Assembly: GCA_021733665.1 (NCBI GenBank)
Contig: JAHREI010000004.1
Location: forward strand, 62,001-126,000
Length of the DNA: 64,000 nucleotides
From: Bacillus subtilis
GTDB lineage: Bacteria > Pseudomonadota > Alphaproteobacteria > Rhizobiales > Rhizobiaceae
Direction: 5' to 3'
Positions 8,451 through 15,818 of this stretch are shown here, in pieces. The first letter of the stretch is position 1; each line of letters begins with the position of its first letter. The notes under the pieces were generated by a model. That model ran no database searches and had not been told where the DNA came from. It saw only the letters and a program-made list of their open reading frames with translations. Made by a program: the position numbers and the translations under genes.

Positions 8451-9707
8451 GTGAGGATCATCGGAAATATCTTTGCTTTTATAGGGCGTATGATTGCAGC
8501 ATTGCTGCGCCTGATCGCTGTGCCGCTCGGGGTACTTTGGCGGGTTTATCACGGCCGAAGCGTCTTGTGGAAAACCATTATTGCGGTGGTCGTGATCGGC
8601 TGGGCAGGGCTCTACGGCTATTTCATGCTTCAGACACAAATCTGGACAAATTTTGATCCGGACTATCCGGCCAAATATGCTTATCAGAATGCTGTTACAC
8701 CGGGTGAGGCGGTTGATCCTGCCAAAACTGTTGCGCCAATGCCTGCACCGGAACCGGCCAAAGAACCGGTTGAACCAACGGCCGTGCCTGCGGAGACTCA
8801 GAAGGATAATGCAGAGAATGTTCCGGCAAATACGGATACTTCTGAGCCGCAACCGGCACCGCAGAGTGCATTTTTACAGTCACAAAAACCACGGGTTTGT
8901 GCACCGTCAGCTTTGGCGGAGGTGACTGCTGAGCTGACAGATTTTAACGTCAACCAGAATGCATGGATTTCCTCCATGCTGTTCTACAAAATGGGTTTCT
9001 TCGGGCTGGATTGGGACAGAACGCCGTTCTTGGATAACAAAGCCTCGTTCCAGCGCGGCGTACATTCGGCTGTCCGCCGCACAACGATTGAACTGGTTGA
9101 CTCTCTTGGCCGTCTGCGCGGCACATCGCAGATCGACGGTGATCTGCAGAAAGCCCGCGGTAATGTGCAGTTCCGTGAAGATACATGGTATTTCGGCCTG
9201 AGCCCGTTTGGTCCGAAAACACCGACGCCAAGCTATTATCGCTCGGCAATCAAAGAACTGCGCTCGTTCAATACGCGTCTCGAGAATTGTGAAGCGACAT
9301 TTGATGCCCGTGCCGACAATCTTATTCAGTATGTCGATCGTATTGCCAGTGATCTTGGTTCAACCTCGGCAATCCTGAAGGACCGCTCAGACAATTATCA
9401 TGCTGGTTGGTTTGATACCCGTGCGGATGACCGTTTCTGGTTCGCCTATGGTCAGCTCTATGCTTATTACGGTCTGATCCGTGCAACGCATTCTGATTTT
9501 AAAGCTGTTCTGGCTGAAAAACATCTGGATGGTTTGTGGGATACGATGGAGCAGCAATTGCGCTCCGCATTGGATATGCAGCCGGTGATCGTTTCCAACG
9601 GGCGTCAGGATGCATGGTTCACGCCTTCGCATCTGACAACGATGGGTTTCCACATCCTGCGCGTGCGTTCCAATCTGGTGGATATCCGTCAGGTTCTGGA
9701 GCGTTGA
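8451..9707 (+). CDS. DUF2333 family membrane-anchored protein
   Basis: A 418-residue protein of unknown function, recognised as DUF2333 from its overall layout. It has an amphipathic N-terminus, one membrane helix at about residues 42-62 (TIIAVVVIGWAGLYGYFM), then NFDPDYPAKYAY, a Pro/Ala/Glu-rich linker (about 85-145), and a mainly helical periplasmic domain. The start is a GTG at 8451, supported by AAAGGA around 8438-8443 and by the fit to the family's N-terminus; no better ATG is available in frame. It stands alone, with a terminator behind it. The family is common in Proteobacteria but no reaction is known. Confidence 0.8.
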   Translation: MRIIGNIFAFIGRMIAALLRLIAVPLGVLWRVYHGRSVLWKTIIAVVVIGWAGLYGYFMLQTQIWTNFDPDYPAKYAYQNAVTPGEAVDPAKTVAPMPAPEPAKEPVEPTAVPAETQKDNAENVPANTDTSEPQPAPQSAFLQSQKPRVCAPSALAEVTAELTDFNVNQNAWISSMLFYKMGFFGLDWDRTPFLDNKASFQRGVHSAVRRTTIELVDSLGRLRGTSQIDGDLQKARGNVQFREDTWYFGLSPFGPKTPTPSYYRSAIKELRSFNTRLENCEATFDARADNLIQYVDRIASDLGSTSAILKDRSDNYHAGWFDTRADDRFWFAYGQLYAYYGLIRATHSDFKAVLAEKHLDGLWDTMEQQLRSALDMQPVIVSNGRQDAWFTPSHLTTMGFHILRVRSNLVDIRQVLER

Positions 9708-9734
9708 TTGCCGCAATTGTTGATGTTTAAAATT

Positions 9735-9769
9735 ACTCTGCTGCGTGTTAGAGCGCAGCAGAGTTTTTT
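9735..9769 (+). terminator. Terminator of the DUF2333 gene
   Basis: An 11-base perfect stem (9735-9745 with 9754-9764, ACTCTGCTGCG) is followed by a T run at 9764-9769. It lies only about 15 bases before the start of the next gene, which therefore must use a promoter upstream of or within this stretch. Confidence 0.85.
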
Positions 9770-9783
9770 ATCAGGATGAGACT

Positions 9784-10755
9784 ATGGAATTACCAGCTGC
9801 ATTGAGACAGGCCGTGGATGCACAATTGCAGGGCGTTGCACTGGCTGATTTGCAGAAGGCTTCGGCGGTGTTGAGCCGTCGTTATCGCGCTGAAACCCGT
9901 GACGGCAAGTGGCACTTATCTGACGAACTGGCAGCATATGCTTATCTGGCAGCACGCTTGCCTGCGACTTTTGCCGCCGTCACCTCTGCTTTGCAGGAAA
10001 CCGCGCATATATGTGATGCGTTTTCTCCGCGTAGCCATCTGGATATTGGTGCAGGGCCAGGAACGGCACTGTGGGCTGCCTCTGACGTCTGGCCGGAGAT
10101 TGAGCAATCCCGTTTGCTGGAGGGCAGCAATGCGATCCGTGCAGTGGGAGAGAAGCTTTCAGCCTATGCACCGGTTGCTGATGTGCAATGGGTCGCCGCT
10201 GATGTGACAACAGGTTTGAAAAATGCACAAGCTTCAGATCTGGTAACGCTAGCCTATGTGCTGGATGAGCTGAGTGAGGCAGCGCGACAGCAATTGATCG
10301 CGCAATTGTGGAACCTCACAGAAGGTGTGTTTGTGATTGTTGAGCCTGGCACACCGTCTGGCTGGCAGCGCATCCTTGATGCCCGTGCACAATTACAGGC
10401 TTTGGGCGCACATATTGCGGCACCATGTACACATAGCCGGTCTTGCGCTGTGCAGTCACCGGACTGGTGTCATTTTTCGCGGCGCGTTGCTCGAACCAAA
10501 ATTCACCGGATGACCAAAGAGGCGGATGTGCCTTGGGAGGACGAGAAATTCAGCTATCTGGCCGTGTCCCGCCAGCCTGTGGCGCTCGGGGGACAGCGCG
10601 TATTGATGCAGCCGAAAACCGGTGGCGGCAAAGTTACGGTTAAACTTTGCAATGCGGATGGTACGGTTGCCGAGGAGCTGATTACCAAGCGGGATAAAGC
10701 GCTGTTTGCACAAGCGCGACGTGCCGACTGGGGTGATCTGATCGGCATTGAATAA
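9784..10755 (+). CDS. Rsm22-like small ribosomal subunit methyltransferase
   Basis: A 323-residue SAM-dependent methyltransferase of the Rsm22 family, related to the mitochondrial small-subunit assembly factor. The start is the ATG at 9784, preceded by AGGA at 9773-9776; an earlier in-frame start at 9745 lies inside the upstream terminator. The SAM-binding block HLDIGAGPGTALWAA is at about residues 80-95. The C-terminal half carries the family's cysteine cluster (CTHSRSC and DWCHFSRRV) and EDEKFSYLAV; in the family these cysteines are thought to bind an Fe-S cluster. The exact rRNA target in bacteria is unclear. It is a single gene closed by a bidirectional terminator. Confidence 0.85.
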   Translation: MELPAALRQAVDAQLQGVALADLQKASAVLSRRYRAETRDGKWHLSDELAAYAYLAARLPATFAAVTSALQETAHICDAFSPRSHLDIGAGPGTALWAASDVWPEIEQSRLLEGSNAIRAVGEKLSAYAPVADVQWVAADVTTGLKNAQASDLVTLAYVLDELSEAARQQLIAQLWNLTEGVFVIVEPGTPSGWQRILDARAQLQALGAHIAAPCTHSRSCAVQSPDWCHFSRRVARTKIHRMTKEADVPWEDEKFSYLAVSRQPVALGGQRVLMQPKTGGGKVTVKLCNADGTVAEELITKRDKALFAQARRADWGDLIGIE

Positions 10756-10767
10756 AATCTGAGATAT

Positions 10768-10796
10768 AAAAAAGCCCGCTGAAAGCGGGCTTTTTC
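10768..10796. terminator. Bidirectional terminator between the Rsm22-like gene and ompW
   Basis: The stem AGCCCGCT / AGCGGGCT with a GAA loop is flanked by six A on the left and five T on the right, so it works in both directions for the two converging genes. Confidence 0.92.
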
Positions 10797-10805
10797 AATG
10801 AAATA

Positions 10806-11504
10806 TCAGAAGCGGTAGGTGATACCTGTACCGATCAGCCATGGATCAAGCTTGGCTTTGCCGCTCATTTCTGTTCCGCCGACAGTTACGTCGAAGTTCG
10901 GACGCAGATAGAGTTTTTTAACGTCAACGTTGAAGCCCCAATGATCGTCGATCATGTAGTCAAAACCAACCTGAAGCGCGCCGCCGAAAGTATTTTTAAC
11001 TTTCAGATAGTCTGCATCGTGGTTCTTCTGATTATAGAAGAAGGTGTAGTTCACACCGGCACCGATATATGGCTTGAAAGCACCAAAATCAGTGAAGTGA
11101 TATTGCAGGGTCAGAGTTGGTGGCAGCAGCCATGTTTTACCAACATCAAGACCATCAATAGCGCCTTTGCCGGTAATGTTGGAATAGGTTGTACCAAGGA
11201 TCAGTTCAGCGGCAATATTGTTGGTGAAGTAGTAGGAAATGTCGAGTTCCGGCACGACTGTATTGGAGGCTTTAATGCCTGAACCCGGTACTTCATTGAC
11301 ATAACCACGGTTTTCCGGAACGACGCCAAGCGCACGAACACGAACCTGCCACGGGCTGAGCACAACCGGCAGATTTTCTGTAATCTGTGGTTCAACCGGT
11401 GCAATAATTGCATCGGCGGCCAGAACAGGCTGTACTGCAAAGGCAGTGAGTGCTGTTGCGGCGAGAAGGGCGCATGTGTGGCGGTTTGCCGAAAATAATG
11501 CCAT
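10806..11504 (-). CDS. ompW: OmpW family outer membrane protein
   Basis: An outer-membrane eight-stranded beta-barrel of 232 residues. A signal peptide ends at about residue 29 (QPVLAADA). Family landmarks follow: WQVRVRALGVVPE, the strand pair around ELDISYYFTNNIAAELILG, LPPTLTLQYHF, KPYIGAGVNYTFF, and a C-terminal strand ending in the terminal aromatic Phe (GTGITYRF) that the BAM machinery recognises. OmpW proteins admit small hydrophobic molecules and often respond to oxygen supply. Consistent with this, a perfect FNR/FixK-type box lies about 100 bases upstream at 11597-11610. It is monocistronic, between two terminators. Confidence 0.92.
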   Translation of the reverse strand: MALFSANRHTCALLAATALTAFAVQPVLAADAIIAPVEPQITENLPVVLSPWQVRVRALGVVPENRGYVNEVPGSGIKASNTVVPELDISYYFTNNIAAELILGTTYSNITGKGAIDGLDVGKTWLLPPTLTLQYHFTDFGAFKPYIGAGVNYTFFYNQKNHDADYLKVKNTFGGALQVGFDYMIDDHWGFNVDVKKLYLRPNFDVTVGGTEMSGKAKLDPWLIGTGITYRF

Positions 11505-11596
11505 GTCAGATATCCTTAAAGCTCAGGAATGCACAGGTTTAAATTAAGTTGTGCTTATGAATGCATGTAAAATGACAGGCGGCAAGGAACTCTCCA

Positions 11597-11610
11597 TTGA
11601 TTGAAATCAA
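11597..11610 (-). promoter_or_regulatory. FNR/FixK-type binding site upstream of ompW
   Basis: The sequence TTGATTGAAATCAA matches the consensus TTGAT-N4-ATCAA with no mismatch. Its centre is about 99 bases upstream of the ompW start codon. If it acts as a class II activator site at -41.5, transcription would begin near 11562. FNR control of ompW is known in enterobacteria; its operation here is inferred. Confidence 0.65.
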
Positions 11611-11624
11611 TCAGGCATAGCAAA

Positions 11625-11657
11625 ACACCGCATTACATATTGATTGTAATGCGGTGT
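11625..11657 (-). terminator. Terminator of the glutathionyl-hydroquinone reductase gene
   Basis: A perfect 13-base stem (11625-11637 with 11645-11657, ACACCGCATTACA) is followed on the minus strand by TTTTG. It closes the minus-strand gene ending at 11777 and separates it from ompW. Confidence 0.8.
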
Positions 11658-11776
11658 GATAAAATTGACACGTTGAGCAAGGCGCTCTTTTATATTCATT
11701 CAGAGTATTTTTATGTATAGATCGTGTTTTTCAAGCAGTTTTTACTTGGTGAATCAAGTTGTATTCACATTAGAAA

Positions 11777-12754
11777 TTAAAATCGATCTCTGTCATGCGG
11801 TGCATTGTAGTTTAATTGCGGGCCTGAAGGTACTACGCCGGTCGGATTGATGGTTTTATGGCTCATGTAATAATGATTTTTGATATGAGCGAAGTTAACC
11901 GTGCCGGATATACCTTCCATCTGATAGAGCTCGCGCACATAATTTGAGATGTTCGGATAGTCGGCAATACGGGCTTTGTTGCATTTGAAATGCCCGACAT
12001 AGACCGGATCAAAGCGGATCAGCGTGGTAAACAGGCGCCAGTCTGCCTCTGTGAGGCGGCTACCGGCCAGATAACGTTGCTTGCTGAGAATGTCTTCGAT
12101 CTTATCCAGCGCATCAAATACATTGTTATAGGCTTCTTCATAGGCATCCTGTGCGGTGGCAAAGCCTGCACGGTAAACGCCATTATTGATGTTCGGATAG
12201 ATAAAATCATTCAGCGCATCAATTTCACTGCGCAGTTCTTCCGGATAAAAATCCAGTGAGGCATCGCCGAATTCATTGAAAGCAGTATTGAGCATGCGAA
12301 TGATCTCGGCAGATTCATTGGAGACAATCGTCTGCTGCTGCTTGTCCCATAAAACCGGTACAGTCACACGGCCGGAATAATGCGGATCAGCGCGGGTATA
12401 GATTTCATAAAGGCGCTTGGCACCGTAGAGGTGATCCGGCGTTGCGCCGTCTTTACCGGTCAGTGTCCAGCCTTCTTCGGCCATCAGATAATCAACAACA
12501 GAAACGCTGATGACATCTTCCAGCTTTTTCAAAGCGCGGAAAATCAGTGTGCGGTGTGCCCACGGGCAGGCGAGGGACACATAAAGATGATAGCGACCGG
12601 CTTCGGCTTTAAAACCGCCGGTGCCGCTTGGGCCTGCACTGCCATCAGTGGTGACCCAGTTGCGAAATTGCGATGCTGAGCGGACAAAGCGTCCATCGGT
12701 CGCTTTCGTATCATACCATTGGTCGTGCCATTTACCGTCAACTAAAAGACCCAT
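11777..12754 (-). CDS. Glutathionyl-hydroquinone reductase (omega-class-like glutathione transferase)
   Basis: A cytoplasmic enzyme of 325 residues of the YqjG/PcpF/ECM4 group, which removes glutathione from glutathionyl-hydroquinones. The nucleophilic cysteine is Cys63 in the diagnostic motif CPWAHR. The thioredoxin-like N-domain includes the VPVLWDKQQQTIVSNESAEII block that binds glutathione, and the helical C-domain has RYLAGSRLTEADWRLF. The start is the ATG at 12754, preceded by GAAGGA; in-frame codons upstream to 12799 lack this support. It lies divergent from a GNAT gene. The physiological quinone substrate cannot be read from the sequence. Confidence 0.9.
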   Translation of the reverse strand: MGLLVDGKWHDQWYDTKATDGRFVRSASQFRNWVTTDGSAGPSGTGGFKAEAGRYHLYVSLACPWAHRTLIFRALKKLEDVISVSVVDYLMAEEGWTLTGKDGATPDHLYGAKRLYEIYTRADPHYSGRVTVPVLWDKQQQTIVSNESAEIIRMLNTAFNEFGDASLDFYPEELRSEIDALNDFIYPNINNGVYRAGFATAQDAYEEAYNNVFDALDKIEDILSKQRYLAGSRLTEADWRLFTTLIRFDPVYVGHFKCNKARIADYPNISNYVRELYQMEGISGTVNFAHIKNHYYMSHKTINPTGVVPSGPQLNYNAPHDRDRF

Positions 12755-13155
12755 GAGGTTATTCCTTCTTTTGGATGGCGGAACCGGATTGATCATCAAC
12801 AGTTGCCGCCAATAAATTCATGGCTTTAATGTAGTACAAAATACCGGAAAGTCTCGTTTGATCTGAGCGCTTTTACAGAACACGCTGTCCTGAAAACAGG
12901 ACGATACTGCGTCTATGGTATTTTCATCATAGCTCTTTACGATGAAAAAGAATGATGCTAAGCAACCTCATCCGCATCAGTTTGCGGCACTTCACCTTTC
13001 AGGAGAACGGAATTGACAGGTCTGCAGTTCATCCGACGATGAGATTGTAAACGGTGCGCGGCACCGGTGGACACCTGTTTGCGTTTTACGCCCTTTGACG
13101 GCGATCGAAGAACGCGAAAATTCTGAATTTAAAATCTCTGAAATAGTGATGTGCC
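12755..13155. other. Intergenic region between divergent genes
   Basis: About 400 bases that should contain the promoters of the hydroquinone reductase gene (minus) and the GNAT gene (plus). A 24-codon frame beginning ATGAAAAAGAATGATG near 12942 has no ribosome binding site and was not accepted. No repeat or RNA gene was recognised. Confidence 0.4.
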
Positions 13156-13680
13156 ATGTTGCAGTCTGAATTGACCTACACGCAGGAAACCTGCGCCCAC
13201 GATGCGGAAATCGAAGAAATTAATGCGCTTGCTTTTGGTCCGGGCAGATTTGTCCGCGCAGCTGCACGTATCCGCGAGGGCGGGGCGCATGATCGTGATT
13301 TGTCATTTGTGGCACTGCATGGCGGACGGCTGATCGGCTCTATCAGAATGACACCGATTGCTATCGGCACCACACCGGCCTTGCTGCTGGGGCCTTTGGT
13401 TGTGCGTGATGGCTGGAAAAGCCGCGGTATCGGCCGGATTTTGATGAACCAGTCGATGGAAGCCTCAGCAAAAGCCGGACACCGGCTGAGCCTGTTGGTC
13501 GGTGATGCCCCTTATTATAATATGTTCGGCTTTGTGAAAGTAGATGCCAATAAGGTCATTATGCCTGCGCCGGTTAATCCGGAGAGATTGCTGGCTTGTG
13601 TTTTGCCGGGGGCGGAACATTTGGCAGGGCCGGAGTTGCAAGAACTGGCGGGGCAGGTCAAACACCTCAATCAACTCTAG
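13156..13680 (+). CDS. GNAT family N-acetyltransferase
   Basis: A 174-residue acetyl-CoA-dependent acyltransferase resembling the YhbS group. The acetyl-CoA-binding motif A is seen as LGPLVVRDGWKSRGIGRILMNQ at about residues 75-96, and the C-terminal part contains LLVGDAPYYNMFGFVKV, typical of this subgroup. No clear Shine-Dalgarno sequence precedes the ATG at 13156, but no other start fits the family better. The acceptor molecule is unknown. It converges with the large membrane-protein gene, with a bidirectional terminator between them. Confidence 0.82.
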   Translation: MLQSELTYTQETCAHDAEIEEINALAFGPGRFVRAAARIREGGAHDRDLSFVALHGGRLIGSIRMTPIAIGTTPALLLGPLVVRDGWKSRGIGRILMNQSMEASAKAGHRLSLLVGDAPYYNMFGFVKVDANKVIMPAPVNPERLLACVLPGAEHLAGPELQELAGQVKHLNQL

Positions 13681-13690
13681 TCTTAAAAAT

Positions 13691-13722
13691 AAGGCGGTTT
13701 CAGATTACTGAAACCGCCTTTT
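13691..13722. terminator. Bidirectional terminator after the GNAT gene
   Basis: A perfect 13-base stem (13691-13703 with 13708-13720, AAGGCGGTTTCAG) has an ATTA loop and a T-rich right flank; the left flank is A-rich, so it can also stop the minus-strand operon that ends at 13728. Confidence 0.9.
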
Positions 13723-13727
13723 CATTT

Positions 13728-15818
13728 TTAACGCCCTTCACGATACCACGTCCCGCCGAGAATGAGCAGCAATGCTGCCAAGGCCAGCAGGCTGGTGAAA
13801 AGCGGAATGCGATGCACTGCTACCAGACTTGTATCTTGTGTCGGTTTGAAGCCCAGCATATCAGCAGGGTTTTGCGTTTGTGCGCGGTTCATCAGGGTTA
13901 CATCCGGCATGGTGATTGCCGTTCGTTGTGCTGTTTCCCGCAGGCGCATAATATTGCCGCCGCTGGCTAGCGCTACCGGTTGCAATTTTTGCGTGGTGGA
14001 AATGCTGTCACGCAATTCCGGTGTATCCACATTGCCGACATGGGCAAGAACGGAATAATCGCCATTCTCAATCTTATAAAGCCCTTGTTCAGTGACCGGT
14101 AGTTGCGCGGTGAACTGACCGGCAACAGATTGCGTCAGTGGTACGTCAATCACTTTACCTGATGGTGTCGTGACTTTGGCAGCAGGTACTTTATCACTCA
14201 TTGTCTGGCGGGTAATGTCCAGCCGGTCGGAAGTCCCTTTGGCGGTCAGAGCTTCTTCTTCCAGTTCCGGTTCCTGCATCAGCCAATGCGCCATACGACG
14301 ATAGAGCGATGCGTAGGGGCCGCCACCTTCAAAATCGCGCGCCCAGAGCCAGCCCTGATCAGAGAGAAGCATGCCAACGCGGCCTTTGCCCTGATGACCT
14401 AGCACCATCAATGGTTTGTTGTCTGGGCCTTGCATCACCGTTTCACCTTGCGGTGTGTTGATATCGATAGAGCGGAACCAACGCCCCCATTGCGGTGGTT
14501 CCTGTTCGCTACCTTCAAGGCCGCGTGTCACAGGATGACGTTTACCGGCATCAGTCAGACGCGGATAAAAGCCTTTTTCCGTGATCGTGCCGGTTGGCAA
14601 TGCAGGCAAAACACTAAGCAGCGGTGTGCGGGCGATGGACATGCTGTCCGCATATTCAGGGCCTGCCGCGATCAGCAAAGCGCCGCCATTCTGCACATAT
14701 TGCGCGATATAATCGTAATAGAGCAGCGGCAGCACATTGCGGTGCTGATAGCGATCGAAAATGATCAGGTCGAAATCTTCAACCTTGTCGACGAATAATT
14801 CGCGTGTCGGAAAAACGATCAGCGATAATTCGTTGATCGGCGTATCATCCTGTTTTTCCGGCGGGCGCAGAATGGTGAAGTGCACAAGATCGACAGAGGT
14901 GTCGGATTTGAGCAGGTTGCGCCATGTGCGCTCACCATTATTTGGCTCACCGGAAACCAGCAGCACCCGCAGATTTTCGCGGATCGCATCGATCAGCGCG
15001 ACAGCCTGATTATTGGCTGTAGTAACTTCACTCTCCAGCGGCTCTGTGGCGATTTCCACAATGTTACGACCGGCATGGGGCAGGGTGATTTCGGTTTTGA
15101 CATCCTGACCAACGGATGCCGGAACTGTGGCAACCAGTTCACCATTGATGCGAATGGTAACAGTGGCCTGCGACGCAGTTACAGGGATTTTACCGGCATC
15201 ATCAACACGGAAAACCAGTTCCTGCGGTTTACCGCTCAGACCAAAGCGCGGCACACGGATAAAGCGGATGCTGCGGTCAAATTCATCACCTGTACCGGTA
15301 ATCAGCCCGTGAACAGGGGCTTGGAAATTCAGCTCAGCAGCTTTTGCAGGTACATCATGCACCTGACCATCGGTAATCATTACCGCGCCGCCGATGCGCG
15401 ATGGCGGTACATCGCGTAAACCTTCATTCAGTGCTGTGAACAGGCGGGTAGTATCGCGATTTTCTGTACCGGCACCGGCTTCAATAATCCGTGTTTCAAT
15501 ATCCGGCTGGGCGTTGAGCTTTTGTGTTAATGCTTCAAGAGCGCTGTCAGTATCTTGTGTGCGATTGCCTTGAGACTGACTGGCGCTGCGGTCAACCACA
15601 ACGCCGACAATCGTTTTCAGCGGCTCTCGTTGTTCACGTGTCACTTCCGGATTGAACAAGGCCAATGCGAGCGCTGCAAAACCGGCGAGACGCAACAGGC
15701 TGCCACGCTTGCGCAAGGTCAAGCCTGTAAGCGTGATGAGCGCCAGCGGCACCAGACAGAGTGCAAGCCAGAGGGGAGGGAGCAACGGAGAAAAGTTGAG
15801 GGAAAACAGGCTCATCAT
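13728..15818 (-). CDS. Large membrane protein with vWA-like and amidotransferase-like regions, last gene of the MoxR cluster
   Basis: A 696-residue protein of no established function. Two hydrophobic segments lie at the N-terminus (about residues 10-60). A region beginning IVGVVVDRSASQSQG resembles a degenerate von Willebrand A domain. A central domain (about 270-490) looks like a class I glutamine-amidotransferase fold of the type seen in BatA-cluster proteins, followed by a beta-rich segment, and a final helix near 670-690 (LFTSLLALAALLLILGG). Its start overlaps the stop of the preceding gene (TAATG). Conserved next to MoxR, DUF58 and DUF4159 genes in Hyphomicrobiales; probably an envelope component. 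The domain assignments are by eye. Confidence 0.75.
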   Translation of the reverse strand: MMSLFSLNFSPLLPPLWLALCLVPLALITLTGLTLRKRGSLLRLAGFAALALALFNPEVTREQREPLKTIVGVVVDRSASQSQGNRTQDTDSALEALTQKLNAQPDIETRIIEAGAGTENRDTTRLFTALNEGLRDVPPSRIGGAVMITDGQVHDVPAKAAELNFQAPVHGLITGTGDEFDRSIRFIRVPRFGLSGKPQELVFRVDDAGKIPVTASQATVTIRINGELVATVPASVGQDVKTEITLPHAGRNIVEIATEPLESEVTTANNQAVALIDAIRENLRVLLVSGEPNNGERTWRNLLKSDTSVDLVHFTILRPPEKQDDTPINELSLIVFPTRELFVDKVEDFDLIIFDRYQHRNVLPLLYYDYIAQYVQNGGALLIAAGPEYADSMSIARTPLLSVLPALPTGTITEKGFYPRLTDAGKRHPVTRGLEGSEQEPPQWGRWFRSIDINTPQGETVMQGPDNKPLMVLGHQGKGRVGMLLSDQGWLWARDFEGGGPYASLYRRMAHWLMQEPELEEEALTAKGTSDRLDITRQTMSDKVPAAKVTTPSGKVIDVPLTQSVAGQFTAQLPVTEQGLYKIENGDYSVLAHVGNVDTPELRDSISTTQKLQPVALASGGNIMRLRETAQRTAITMPDVTLMNRAQTQNPADMLGFKPTQDTSLVAVHRIPLFTSLLALAALLLILGGTWYREGR

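Noticed and set aside
9745-9783. Longer N-terminus for the Rsm22-like protein
   Set aside because: It lies in the terminator of the previous gene; the ATG at 9784 has a proper ribosome binding site.
12942-13016. 24-codon frame in the gap between the hydroquinone reductase and GNAT genes
   Set aside because: No ribosome binding site and too short to support by sequence alone.
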